Origin: an uncultured Erysipelotrichaceae bacterium
GTDB taxonomy: Bacteria > Bacillota_I > Bacilli_A > RFN20 > CAG-826
Direction: 5' to 3'
Assembly: GCA_902803375.1 (NCBI GenBank)
Contig: CADCPN010000023.1
Coordinates: 1-47,969 of the forward strand
Length of the DNA: 47,969 nt
Shown here: positions 33,384 through 39,973 of the stretch, piece by piece
Layout: each line of letters starts with the position of its first letter
How positions within the stretch are numbered: position 1 is the stretch's first letter
The notes under the pieces: generated by a model
What the model was told of the DNA's origin: nothing
Seen by the model: only the letters and a program-made list of their open reading frames with translations
Databases searched by the model: none
Translations under genes and position numbers: made by a program

Positions 33384-34640
33384 GTGGCAAAGCAGGAAGA
33401 GAAAAAAATATTGGATATCCGCCTGCCCGAAGTCCTTAGCCTCGATGCGGAGGCCGGAAGCGTCGCGACCAAAATCAAGGCCATGCTCGATAAGAAAAAG
33501 GCCCTGGAAGCTTCTGGCAAAACCTTATCGGAAGAGGACATCGGCGAGCTCCGCAATGGCTATACCCTTATCTATTCGATTGCCAACTCCATCATCAATA
33601 AGCTTCTTTCCGCCAGCTTCACCCTAAATGAAGACGAGACGAGGATGCTCAATACCTATAAGGCCAGAGCTGAGAACTTCTTGGCCAAATCCCGCCTCTA
33701 TGGCAGCGCCATGCGAGGCATCCCCTCCCGTACCTTCGATGATATCGCAGGCTTAGATGAGGTTAAGGAAGTCGTCGATTCCTTCGTCTATATGGCAGAG
33801 CACCCCGAACTGCTTTCCCATTACAACATGGAAGGCGGCTTGGGCTTGCTTATGTATGGCGCCCCAGGCACAGGCAAAACCATGTTTGCCGAAGCCGCGG
33901 CCAACCGCATGAAGCTTCCTTTGTTCGTGGTGACCCCCGCCGATATCTATAATTCCTACGTCGGCCAATCCGAGAAGGCCGTCAGGGACATCTTCGATGA
34001 GATGGATAACTGCCGTAGCGGCGCCGTCTTGTTCGTCGATGAATGCGAATCGATCTTCTCTAAGCGCACCGGCAACGATGAGACCTGGAAGTCTAGCGTC
34101 ACCACCGAGCTTCTCCAGAGGATGAATGGCTTTGGCAGAAATGGCTCTAGGCGCGTGCTGCTCGCCTCCACCAATAGGCCCGATAAGATCGATCCCGCCT
34201 ATCTCCGCTACAAGAGATTCACCAACCTCGTCCATGTGCCGCCCCCTGACGTGAATGCCCTTCGCGCCATCATCGAGCATAAGCTGCGCATCGGCAAGCC
34301 CGATGAGATTGAGCTCCACAACATCAGCGTCGAGCAGATCGTAGAGATGACGCAGGCCCATCCTGGCTATTATTACACCGGCGCCGACATTTCCGGCATC
34401 ATCGAGGAGGCCTGCCGCCAGGCCATCGATAAGATGATCAAGACCCGCAATGAGTCTGGGAAGTTTTTGCCGCTAGAGAGGGAATACTTCGAGAGGGCCT
34501 TTGCCAAGAAGTATCCTAGCGTCTCTAGGGCGCTTGCCGACCAATATGAGAATTTCTCCAAGCATATCGATTCCAGCGAAGCGATAGGCGAAGAGAAGAA
34601 GGCTAGCCTTGCGGAACTCTTTCACGGCGGAAATAACTAA
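33384..34640 (+). CDS. single-domain AAA ATPase (Vps4/katanin-like layout)
   Basis: 418 residues from a GTG start at 33384 (AAGGAG seven bases ahead). Residues 1-115 are helical; the last helix TYKARAENFLAKSRL resembles the third helix of MIT domains (consensus like YLDRAEKLK). The AAA core is complete: Walker A GAPGTGKT (159-166), pore loop SYVGQSEK (191-198), Walker B LFVDE (216-220), sensor-1 STNRP (262-266), and the arginine pair LRYKRF (274-279). One AAA domain behind a MIT-like bundle is the Vps4/spastin/katanin plan; FtsH- or p97-like assignments fit less well. It would pull on protein substrates as a hexamer. Last gene of the operon. Confidence 0.8.
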   Translation: MAKQEEKKILDIRLPEVLSLDAEAGSVATKIKAMLDKKKALEASGKTLSEEDIGELRNGYTLIYSIANSIINKLLSASFTLNEDETRMLNTYKARAENFLAKSRLYGSAMRGIPSRTFDDIAGLDEVKEVVDSFVYMAEHPELLSHYNMEGGLGLLMYGAPGTGKTMFAEAAANRMKLPLFVVTPADIYNSYVGQSEKAVRDIFDEMDNCRSGAVLFVDECESIFSKRTGNDETWKSSVTTELLQRMNGFGRNGSRRVLLASTNRPDKIDPAYLRYKRFTNLVHVPPPDVNALRAIIEHKLRIGKPDEIELHNISVEQIVEMTQAHPGYYYTGADISGIIEEACRQAIDKMIKTRNESGKFLPLEREYFERAFAKKYPSVSRALADQYENFSKHIDSSEAIGEEKKASLAELFHGGNN

Positions 34641-34645
34641 GACCC

Positions 34646-34680
34646 AAGCCTTGTGGATATTTTCATAAGGCTTTTATTTT
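34646..34680 (+). terminator. intrinsic terminator of the nine-gene operon
   Basis: AAGCCTTGTG (34646-34655) pairs with CATAAGGCTT (34664-34673) with one G-U pair, followed by TTATTTT. It begins six bases after the AAA ATPase stop. Confidence 0.8.
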
Positions 34681-34698
34681 GCCTTCTTGGAGTTGCGG

Positions 34699-34704
34699 TA
34701 TACT
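34699..34704 (+). promoter_or_regulatory. -10 box for a nearly leaderless transcript
   Basis: TATACT ends nine bases before ATG 34714, so transcription would begin within a few bases of the start codon. The -35 is weak (TTGCC near 34679). Confidence 0.4.
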
Positions 34705-34713
34705 TATTTCGAT

Positions 34714-35424
34714 ATGAAGCAGTGCATGAAATGCGGACGTATCTGCGAGGATACCGACTCCTATTGCCCCGTCTGCGGAACTCGCCTAGAAGCGAATACC
34801 CTTACCCCAAGTGCTCAGGAGGGTAGGGAATCTCATAATGACCACGTCTATGCCTCTTCCCATTCGGAGAGCTTGGATATCCATCCTTCCTTTGAATCGG
34901 CAGGGCAGGCAAAGAAAGAGACTAGCCCCATCGAGAAGCTTTCAAAGCTATTCAAATCCTTCTTTAGTTACCTCTATGCCTTCCTCGCGCTAGAATTCGC
35001 CCTGGTGTTCTTGTGGCTGCTATTTGGACTAAGCCTAGGAAACGAGAAGGCCAAGCTATTCTGGGTCGTGCCTATGGTTTTAGGCATCGCTTATGCGATC
35101 AGCTTCATCGCCGTCACGGTAAGCTGGATCTCCACGATGGTGAAGATGGCAAAGCTTGTGAAGGAGAATAACCTCGCTAGAAGCGATATCAGGCTTAATA
35201 AGGAGATCGTCTTCAAGGGCATGACGAAGTCTTGCTTTGGCTTTGCCGTCCAATCGGTAGGCTCCATGGTCGTGATGGCGATTATGGCGAGCGCCTTATT
35301 GGGCGGGCTTCCCTTAGCCTGTCGTATCCTGCTTTTCGTATATGGGGGCTTAGAAACGCTGTTCCTATTGCTCATCCTGCTTTTGGAATTGACCTTGGGG
35401 AAAAAGAAAAGCGAAGGCTTTTAG
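34714..35424 (+). CDS. zinc-ribbon membrane protein
   Basis: 236 residues from ATG 34714 (MKQCMKCGRICEDTDSYCPVCG), preferred over the longer frame from 34687 because the zinc-ribbon family normally begins this way and because the -10 box at 34699-34704 would lie inside the longer version. After the four-Cys ribbon comes a Ser/His-rich linker, then three to four hydrophobic helices (YLYAFLALEFALVFLWLLFGL, FWVVPMVLGIAYAISFIAVTVSWI, and two near the C-terminus). Zinc-ribbon membrane proteins of this kind are common in Bacillota and mostly uncharacterised. It follows the operon terminator and may be functionally related to the zinc-ribbon genes upstream. Confidence 0.7.
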   Translation: MKQCMKCGRICEDTDSYCPVCGTRLEANTLTPSAQEGRESHNDHVYASSHSESLDIHPSFESAGQAKKETSPIEKLSKLFKSFFSYLYAFLALEFALVFLWLLFGLSLGNEKAKLFWVVPMVLGIAYAISFIAVTVSWISTMVKMAKLVKENNLARSDIRLNKEIVFKGMTKSCFGFAVQSVGSMVVMAIMASALLGGLPLACRILLFVYGGLETLFLLLILLLELTLGKKKSEGF

Positions 35425-35446
35425 GCGCTACGGCGAAAGATTGGGG

Positions 35447-35530
35447 CTATAAAGTTTAGTGTGGATTTGACCCCCCCTATAAAGTTAACTGTGGAGGGCC
35501 GCGGATCCTATAAAGTTAACTGTGGAGGGC
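35447..35530. repeat. three spaced copies of a 19-23 bp repeat
   Basis: CTATAAAGTTAACTGTGGA followed by GGGC occurs at 35477-35499 and 35508-35530. A diverged copy, CTATAAAGTTTAGTGTGGA, is at 35447-35465. The copies are 30-31 bp apart, start to start. The last copy runs into the terminator hairpin. They could be relics of insertion-sequence ends or binding sites; no coding sequence lies here. Confidence 0.75.
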
Positions 35531-35546
35531 TCATCCCTCCTTTTTT
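35524..35546 (+). terminator. intrinsic terminator
   Basis: Perfect 6 bp stem GGAGGG (35524-35529) / CCCTCC (35535-35540), five-base loop, six T. It probably ends the transcript of the zinc-ribbon membrane protein. Confidence 0.8.
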
Positions 35547-35596
35547 GTAGACCATTTTGGAATTCTCCGCCTAAAAGATAAGTGGAGGTAATTAAA

Positions 35597-35926
35597 ATGG
35601 CCAAATCCCTAACTTACCTAGTAGGCGTCATCGACAAGAACCTGGATATCCTGCATTCAAGGCTAGAGGGAGTCTCTTTGAACCGCTTCGCGGAAGATCC
35701 TTTGCTTTTGGATGCGGTGAGATTTCGGCTTGCGCAGATATTGCAGGCTGCCTTGTCAATAAAGGACAAAGACAAGGCGAAATTCCCCAACATCCAGTGG
35801 ATCAAGCTCAAGCTTATCCGTAACCACATCGTCCATTCCGCAGACAAAGTAAGCCCAGAAGAACTCTATAAGCTCGCCGTAAACGATGTCTATGAGCTGC
35901 AAAAGCAGTTAAAAGGCAACGGATGA
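35597..35926 (+). CDS. HepT-like (DUF86) protein without its MntA partner
   Basis: 109 residues from ATG 35597. GGAGGT (35584-35589) lies seven bases upstream, and the GTG at 35582 overlaps that site, so it is rejected. The helical protein ends with the HEPN/HepT-like core W-x6-RNHIVHS (R75-x4-H80), the RNase motif of HepT toxins. In classical HepT the motif is RX4-6HXY, and the Tyr is the AMPylation target of the MntA antitoxin. Here the Tyr position is Ala (HSA), and no MntA nucleotidyltransferase is adjacent. It may be a solitary HEPN nuclease, an orphan, or a non-toxic relative. Terminators on both sides isolate it as a single-gene unit. Confidence 0.7.
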   Translation: MAKSLTYLVGVIDKNLDILHSRLEGVSLNRFAEDPLLLDAVRFRLAQILQAALSIKDKDKAKFPNIQWIKLKLIRNHIVHSADKVSPEELYKLAVNDVYELQKQLKGNG

Positions 35927-35931
35927 AGAAA

Positions 35932-35954
35932 GCCCCAAGCGCTTCGCTTGGGGC
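35932..35954. terminator. bidirectional terminator between HepT-like gene and plsX
   Basis: GCCCCAAGCG (35932-35941) pairs perfectly with CGCTTGGGGC (35945-35954). T-rich tracts lie on both flanks in the proper sense, weak on the plus side and TTTC on the minus side. It sits between convergent genes. Confidence 0.75.
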
Positions 35955-35965
35955 ATATCCTTGCT

Positions 35966-37003
35966 TTACTTTGCTTCCGGGGTTTCGACTTCCGCAGGCT
36001 TCGCGTTTTGCTTAGCGATGACTTCGGTAATCTTGCCGATGAGGTTATTTCTTGCAAGGCTACTCGCCTCTTCGATCGTCAGCTCGATGGAATCGGCTTT
36101 GGCTTTGCCATGGCATTTCAGCACGAGCTTCTTCACGCCTAGCATCGGCGCGCAGGCTTTATTCGCGTAGGAGATCGGCTCTTTGACTTTCTTTAGCTGC
36201 CGAAATTGGAAGGCGCAGCCGAGCTTGGTCCAGAAGCTGTGGAACAATGCTCCTTTGAATAGGTCGGACATCCAATAGGCGGTGTCTTCGATGGCTTTGC
36301 AATAGACGTTTCCCCAGAAGCCATCGCAGACGACGACGTCGGCTTCTGCTTTGAGGATGTGGTCCGCTTCGATGTTGCCAACGAAATTAAGCCCCGATTC
36401 TTTGAGGAGGGGGTAGGTGGCTTTGGCTAGCTCATTGCCTTTGCCTTCCTCCGCGCCGACGTTAAGGAGGCCGACTCTAGGATTATCGATGCCGATGGCC
36501 TTCAGATAGCTATCGGCCATAAGGGCGAACTGCAATAGGTACTCACTCTTGCAATCCATGTTGGCGCCAGCATCAAGCAGGCGGCAGAGGACTTTTTCTT
36601 TCCTAGTGGGGAAAGTGGCCATGAGGGCGGGGCGCTTAACCCCAGGGATGCGCCCGATCTTGAAGATGGAGCCGGTTAGCACTGCTCCGGTGGGGCCAGC
36701 GGTGACAAGGGCGGAGATGTCTTCTCTTTTCCCTAAGGCGGTGAAGCCTAAGGCAAGAGAGCTATTGGGCTTCTCCGTAAGGAAAGAAGCGGGGTGATCG
36801 GTGTTGAGGACGACCTCGGTGGAGGGAATGAATTCCACCCTACTGCTCGGCATCTTATACTTGCTGAACAAAGGGGTGACCTTGTCCTTGTCGCCGACGA
36901 TGACTAGCGTAAGGTCTTTATTATGCTCCAATGCCCTAGCTGCGCCGAGGATGATCTCTTCTGGGGCGTTATCTCCGCCCATCGCATCAAGAAGTACCTT
37001 CAT
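35966..37003 (-). CDS. plsX: phosphate acyltransferase PlsX
   Basis: 345 residues, the family's normal length. The N-terminus VLLDAMGGDNAPEEIILGA (3-21) is diagnostic of PlsX, with further blocks GFTALGKREDISALVTAGPTGAVLTG and GNIEADHILKAEADVVVCDGFWGN. PlsX converts acyl-ACP and phosphate to acyl-phosphate, the donor for PlsY in phosphatidic acid synthesis, as a peripheral membrane enzyme. AGGGAGG (37009-37015) precedes the ATG by five bases. In many Bacillota plsX sits with fabD/acpP/fapR; here it stands alone, back-to-back with a membrane protein gene. Confidence 0.97.
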   Translation of the reverse strand: MKVLLDAMGGDNAPEEIILGAARALEHNKDLTLVIVGDKDKVTPLFSKYKMPSSRVEFIPSTEVVLNTDHPASFLTEKPNSSLALGFTALGKREDISALVTAGPTGAVLTGSIFKIGRIPGVKRPALMATFPTRKEKVLCRLLDAGANMDCKSEYLLQFALMADSYLKAIGIDNPRVGLLNVGAEEGKGNELAKATYPLLKESGLNFVGNIEADHILKAEADVVVCDGFWGNVYCKAIEDTAYWMSDLFKGALFHSFWTKLGCAFQFRQLKKVKEPISYANKACAPMLGVKKLVLKCHGKAKADSIELTIEEASSLARNNLIGKITEVIAKQNAKPAEVETPEAK

Positions 37004-37027
37004 AGCTTCCTCCCTTTCGCTGATAAG

Positions 37028-37104
37028 CTAGGTATATTTTGCCACGTTTACGGGAATTAACGAACAACGGGAGTTACCTAGTTCACGTAATTTTCGGTTA
37101 TAAT
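37028..37104. promoter_or_regulatory. divergent promoter region of plsX and the membrane protein gene
   Basis: A consensus -10 TATAAT (37099-37104) points right, 22 bases before ATG 37127. Inverted arms CTAGGTA (37028-37034) and TACCTAG (37075-37081) and direct repeats CGGGAATTA / CGGGAGTTA (37051-37059, 37068-37076) fill the space between the two genes and may bind a regulator. No FapR consensus was seen. Confidence 0.45.
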
Positions 37105-37126
37105 GAACCCTGTTAGGCATTTGGAT

Positions 37127-37849
37127 ATGGAAGAAGAAGCGAAAAACAACAAGTTTTCCACCTCGAAAGCACTTAAGGCAGTCAAGGTCGTCATCGTGGC
37201 GTTTTACCTTCTTTTGCTGACTCTTTCCGCGATATTCACCATGCTCAAGAATAGCCCCTTAGGCTATGCCTATGGCGCGATTTTGGCTTTTATAGCCACC
37301 AGCAACACCTTCTATCTCATCGCCTATTGCGTGCATCTCTATCGCGATACTTGGCTATCCAACAAGATGCTTGGCATCGGCCGTCTATTCTTCTCCGTCT
37401 CCATAGGGCTAGCCTTATCGGGCTTCCTTTATATCGGGCGTTACCTAAATGAGCCGATGGATGCTCTTGTCCGCAACCCGGATGAGTCGATGCTTCGCAA
37501 CTCATTCTTCTACGTGACTAGCCTCCTTGTCTCTGTCATCTACTTGGTCACTTGCTTCGTTAGGCCATCCACTTGGTGGGAGCTAGGGGAAAAAAGCAGG
37601 CTACGCACCACAAGATTCATCTTCGTGAGCATCCTTCTTGTTCTGACCTTCTCTTGCTATTTGATGCTCGATTGCATGAACTACAACTTTTCTAAACCGT
37701 TAAGTTATGTGTTCGCCCTCGTGTTCTTGATGTTCCTGGGCATCTTCCCTGCCTATATCTTCCAAGAGAAGTTTAAGTGGCTGAAAAACGCCTGGCTATT
37801 GGTTCCATTGGCGCAGATCGGCCTAGCCATCATCGGCTTCTTGCTATAA
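37127..37849 (+). CDS. uncharacterised polytopic membrane protein
   Basis: 240 residues from ATG 37127; the upstream ATG at 37103 lies inside the -10 box TATAAT and cannot be the start of a transcript made from it. An acidic/basic N-terminus (EEEAKNNKFSTSKALKAVK) is followed by about six hydrophobic helices. I recognise no family. It diverges from plsX, so a role in membrane or lipid metabolism is possible, but only adjacency supports that. A terminator follows directly. Confidence 0.7.
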   Translation: MEEEAKNNKFSTSKALKAVKVVIVAFYLLLLTLSAIFTMLKNSPLGYAYGAILAFIATSNTFYLIAYCVHLYRDTWLSNKMLGIGRLFFSVSIGLALSGFLYIGRYLNEPMDALVRNPDESMLRNSFFYVTSLLVSVIYLVTCFVRPSTWWELGEKSRLRTTRFIFVSILLVLTFSCYLMLDCMNYNFSKPLSYVFALVFLMFLGIFPAYIFQEKFKWLKNAWLLVPLAQIGLAIIGFLL

Positions 37850-37858
37850 GAGGAAACC

Positions 37859-37890
37859 AAAATAGCGGCCTTCGCGGGAGGCTATTTTTC
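37859..37890 (+). terminator. intrinsic terminator
   Basis: AAAATAGC (37859-37866) pairs with GCTATTTT (37881-37888), inner CC/GG pairs extend the stem, and the right arm ends in TTTTTC. It follows the membrane protein stop by ten bases. Confidence 0.75.
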
Positions 37891-37905
37891 TAAGACGAGG
37901 CACCG

Positions 37906-38043
37906 CTATAGGGATGCCGGCTTGGAATTATCGTGATAAAAACATTCACTGTCGCAGGTGAAAACAAAGTTTTCATCAACTTCGGCGGTTGCGCCCGACA
38001 AGTTGTTTTCAACGTAGGGGTAACCGATTCTTTGAGCCATCAT
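37906..38043 (-). pseudogene. hipA remnant (N-terminal 45 residues)
   Basis: ATG at 38043 overlaps the stop of the upstream hipB-like gene. The 45-residue product (RIGYPYVENNLSGATAEVDE, then FVFTCDSECF and DNSKPASL) matches the pattern of the HipA N-terminal subdomain: a V(Y/E)N strand, GT/GA turn, F-x-FTYD and the KPLSL motif. A TAG follows exactly where the kinase body should continue, and no kinase sequence remains. The toxin is therefore lost, and the neighbouring plus-strand terminator occupies its place. Confidence 0.55.
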
Positions 38044-38243
38044 CTCTCATCCTTCTCGTAGGCAAGGATGTATCCGAACATGGACTTCGCTTGCTTGGCT
38101 TTATCTATCTTGATGGAAGGTTTTCCTTGCTTCAGCTCTCTTAGCGGCCTTAACCCGAGCATAGAATATGTGGCGAGCTGATCCGGCGTGAGGACGGCAT
38201 CCTGCCTTTGCCTATTCGTTCGTTTCCCAATGCTGCTTTCCAT
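38040..38243 (-). CDS. HipB-like XRE-family DNA-binding protein (67 aa)
   Basis: Residues 18-60 (LTPDQLATYSMLGLRPLREL, then KQGKPSIKIDKAKQAKSMFG) align by pattern with the HipB helix-turn-helix, including the hallmark E/K-x-GKP turn between helices. HipB represses its own operon and neutralises the HipA kinase. Here only a HipA fragment follows, in an ATGATG overlap, so the antitoxin-like protein is orphaned. An imperfect palindrome at 38254-38272, just upstream, could be its operator. No ribosome binding site was seen. Confidence 0.55.
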   Translation of the reverse strand: MESSIGKRTNRQRQDAVLTPDQLATYSMLGLRPLRELKQGKPSIKIDKAKQAKSMFGYILAYEKDER

Positions 38244-38253
38244 AAGTTGATTT

Positions 38254-38272
38254 TTTACCCCGACGGGTTAAA
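38254..38272. promoter_or_regulatory. possible HipB operator
   Basis: TTTACCCCG (38254-38262) and CGGGTTAAA (38264-38272) form an imperfect inverted repeat (8 of 9 pairs) around one base. It ends 11 bases upstream of the hipB-like ATG. Confidence 0.45.
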
Positions 38273-38303
38273 GCCAGTAAAAGCTCGCAATAGTGCCAAA
38301 ACG

Positions 38304-38330
38304 GGGCTCTGTTTTACATGTCTACTGATA
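38304..38330 (+). repeat. left terminal inverted repeat
   Basis: 27 bases identical to the reverse complement of 40436-40462. Preceded by AAAACG at 38298-38303, the left copy of the target duplication. Confidence 0.85.
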
Positions 38331-38343
38331 AGTTACTTGTCCC

Positions 38344-38472
38344 CGCAGATCCCACAAGGCCATTTCCCATCTGCTTCCTAGCGAGAAAGACGTCATCAAG
38401 GACTTCTATGACCAGATGGTGTCAAAGAATGGCGGCGATAGCGCCATAAGCGATGGCGATTCGGAGGATTGA
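38344..38472 (+). pseudogene. C-terminal relic of an unidentified gene
   Basis: An open frame just inside the left terminal repeat reads SHKAISHLLPSEKDVIKDFY and ends DGDSED at a TGA (38470-38472). It has no start codon. Its position next to the terminal repeat suggests the tail of a former transposase, but no transposase motif is visible. Confidence 0.35.
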
Positions 38473-38716
38473 TCCGTTTTATGCCAAAAGCGGGTTTGAG
38501 AAGGATAAATTTGCGAAAAAACGGAATTAGTCCCGTTATGACCCCGTTTATCGACGCATTGCTCAAAGACGAAAGATCAAAGATCTTCCGTTTCTGATAG
38601 GCGGCTCTTGCCTGAAAGGGCCGACTTTTCCCCTTTCCCAACCGCCTTAGCCCTTACTTTCATACGGAAACAAGGGGAAAGGAAAGCCACTAAGGGATTA
38701 TTCCCACAATTCAGCC
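38473..38716. other. non-coding part of the element
   Basis: No gene seen. A third partial copy of the TTCCCACA motif lies at 38701-38708, beside the 37 bp repeat. Confidence 0.5.
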
Positions 38717-38753
38717 AATATTCCCACAAATTTAATATTGTTTTGTGGGATTA
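38717..38753. repeat. 37 bp hairpin repeat, copy downstream of fic
   Basis: Begins AATATTCCCACA and ends TTTTGTGGGATTA. TCCCACAAA (38722-38730) pairs with TTTGTGGGA (38742-38750). It includes the Fic stop codon, and on the minus strand may serve as terminator. It shares outer ends and exact length with the copy at 39813-39849. Confidence 0.75.
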
Positions 38754-39797
38754 GCCTTTCCTGACATAGAAGGTGGTGCGTCCGCCGCCGCGTCTATCGA
38801 TGAACCCTTCCTCAACCAGCGCGCGGAGGGCGATCTCGATCGAGCTGGTCGATAGGTCCGGGCTTAGCTCCATGATGTCGGCTTTCCTGAATTTGCCGAT
38901 CTTCTTCTTAATCGCGGCGCGTACCGCTTCTTTCGCGGGAAGCTTGGCGGAGACGATCTCCACCCTCTCCTCGAAGTCGCGGTAGGCCGCGAGGATGGTC
39001 GAGAGAAGGTACTTCACGAACGGGGTATCGTCGTTATTCCCGTCGTGCCATCCGAGCGAGGAATCGCTTAAGGCGTCATAATAATCGTCCTTGGTGTCGG
39101 AGATCTTTTTCTCCAACGAGATGTACTTGCCGACGACGAAGCCACTCTTATAGAGAAGCAGCGTCGTAAGAAGACGCGACATCCTTCCGTTACCGTCGCT
39201 GAAGGGATGGATGCAGAGGAAGTCGTGTATGAAGACCGGGATGACCAAAAGCGGGTCAATGCCATATTGACCAATGGCCTTCTCGTATTGCTCGCAAAGG
39301 CTTTCCACGGCCATGGGCGTCTCGTATGGCTGAAGCGGTTCGAAGATGACCTGCCTTGTTCCATCCGGAAGGGTGGCGTCGATCTCGTTTGGGGTTCTTT
39401 TGAACTCCCCCCCATAGGGTACGTCCGCATAGCGGCAGAGCTCGCCATGGAGCTGGAGGATATAATTCGGGCGGATCGGGATGTACTCGAAGGACTCGTG
39501 GACCATCGCCAAGGCGTGGCGGTATCCGAGAATCTCCTTCTCATCCCTATTCCTGGGCGTCGTCTTGTCGCTCATCAGCTTGGCGAGGCGCTCGTTGGTC
39601 GTGCGGATGCCCTCGATGGCGTTGCTGGCCTCGGTGGACTGCCTTTTCGCGATCTCGACGAGGCGCGCGAGCTTCTCGGGCTTTTGGGCAAGGTAAAGTT
39701 CCTGCCTGCCCTTGCATTCCCTGATGAGGGCGACGTAATTGACGATCTCCTTATCCCATTTGCGGGTAAGGAAGCTAGAGTAATCGAAGTAACGCAT
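38751..39797 (-). CDS. Fic-domain AMPylator-type protein with built-in inhibitory helix
   Basis: 348 residues from ATG 39797, chosen because AGGAGG (39807-39812) lies nine bases upstream; the ATG at 39830 would place that site inside the gene. Residues 58-63, SNAIEG, are the (S/T)xxxE(G/N) autoinhibitory motif of class II Fic proteins. Residues 197-208, HPFSDGNGRMSR, are the complete Fic active site HxFx(D/E)GNGRxxR with catalytic His197. The C-terminus (about 270-348) looks like a winged helix. Fic enzymes usually transfer AMP to a protein hydroxyl and are held off until Glu62 is displaced. Encoded as the only intact gene of the inverted-repeat element. Its targets are unknown. Confidence 0.93.
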   Translation of the reverse strand: MRYFDYSSFLTRKWDKEIVNYVALIRECKGRQELYLAQKPEKLARLVEIAKRQSTEASNAIEGIRTTNERLAKLMSDKTTPRNRDEKEILGYRHALAMVHESFEYIPIRPNYILQLHGELCRYADVPYGGEFKRTPNEIDATLPDGTRQVIFEPLQPYETPMAVESLCEQYEKAIGQYGIDPLLVIPVFIHDFLCIHPFSDGNGRMSRLLTTLLLYKSGFVVGKYISLEKKISDTKDDYYDALSDSSLGWHDGNNDDTPFVKYLLSTILAAYRDFEERVEIVSAKLPAKEAVRAAIKKKIGKFRKADIMELSPDLSTSSIEIALRALVEEGFIDRRGGGRTTFYVRKG

Positions 39798-39812
39798 TCC
39801 CGTAATCCTCCT

Positions 39813-39849
39813 AATATTCCCACAGATCATACCACTTTTTGTGGGATTA
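39813..39849. repeat. 37 bp hairpin repeat, copy upstream of fic
   Basis: Same length and ends as 38717-38753 (AATATTCCCACA ... TTTTGTGGGATTA) with a different centre. TCCCACA (39818-39824) pairs with TGTGGGA (39840-39846). It lies directly before the Fic ribosome binding site and may act as operator, or with its partner as a cassette boundary. Confidence 0.75.
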
Positions 39850-39973
39850 CCAATCAGATTGGGAGAATAGTGTAATTATCAGGAAATTTGTTTCTAGGTG
39901 ATTATCAGATTGTTTGTTTCTACCCGCCCATCCCCAATGGGGGATAGAGGACTGGAAATAAATCACGTCATAA

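Noticed and set aside
33753-34361. 202-residue minus-strand open frame
   Set aside because: It lies opposite the AAA ATPase core, whose Walker and sensor motifs prove the plus strand is coding. The minus frame is a mirror of GC-rich third positions.
39207-39875. 222-residue plus-strand open frame
   Set aside because: It is the antisense of the Fic gene, which has a full active-site motif, a ribosome binding site and conserved structure. The plus frame has no family features.
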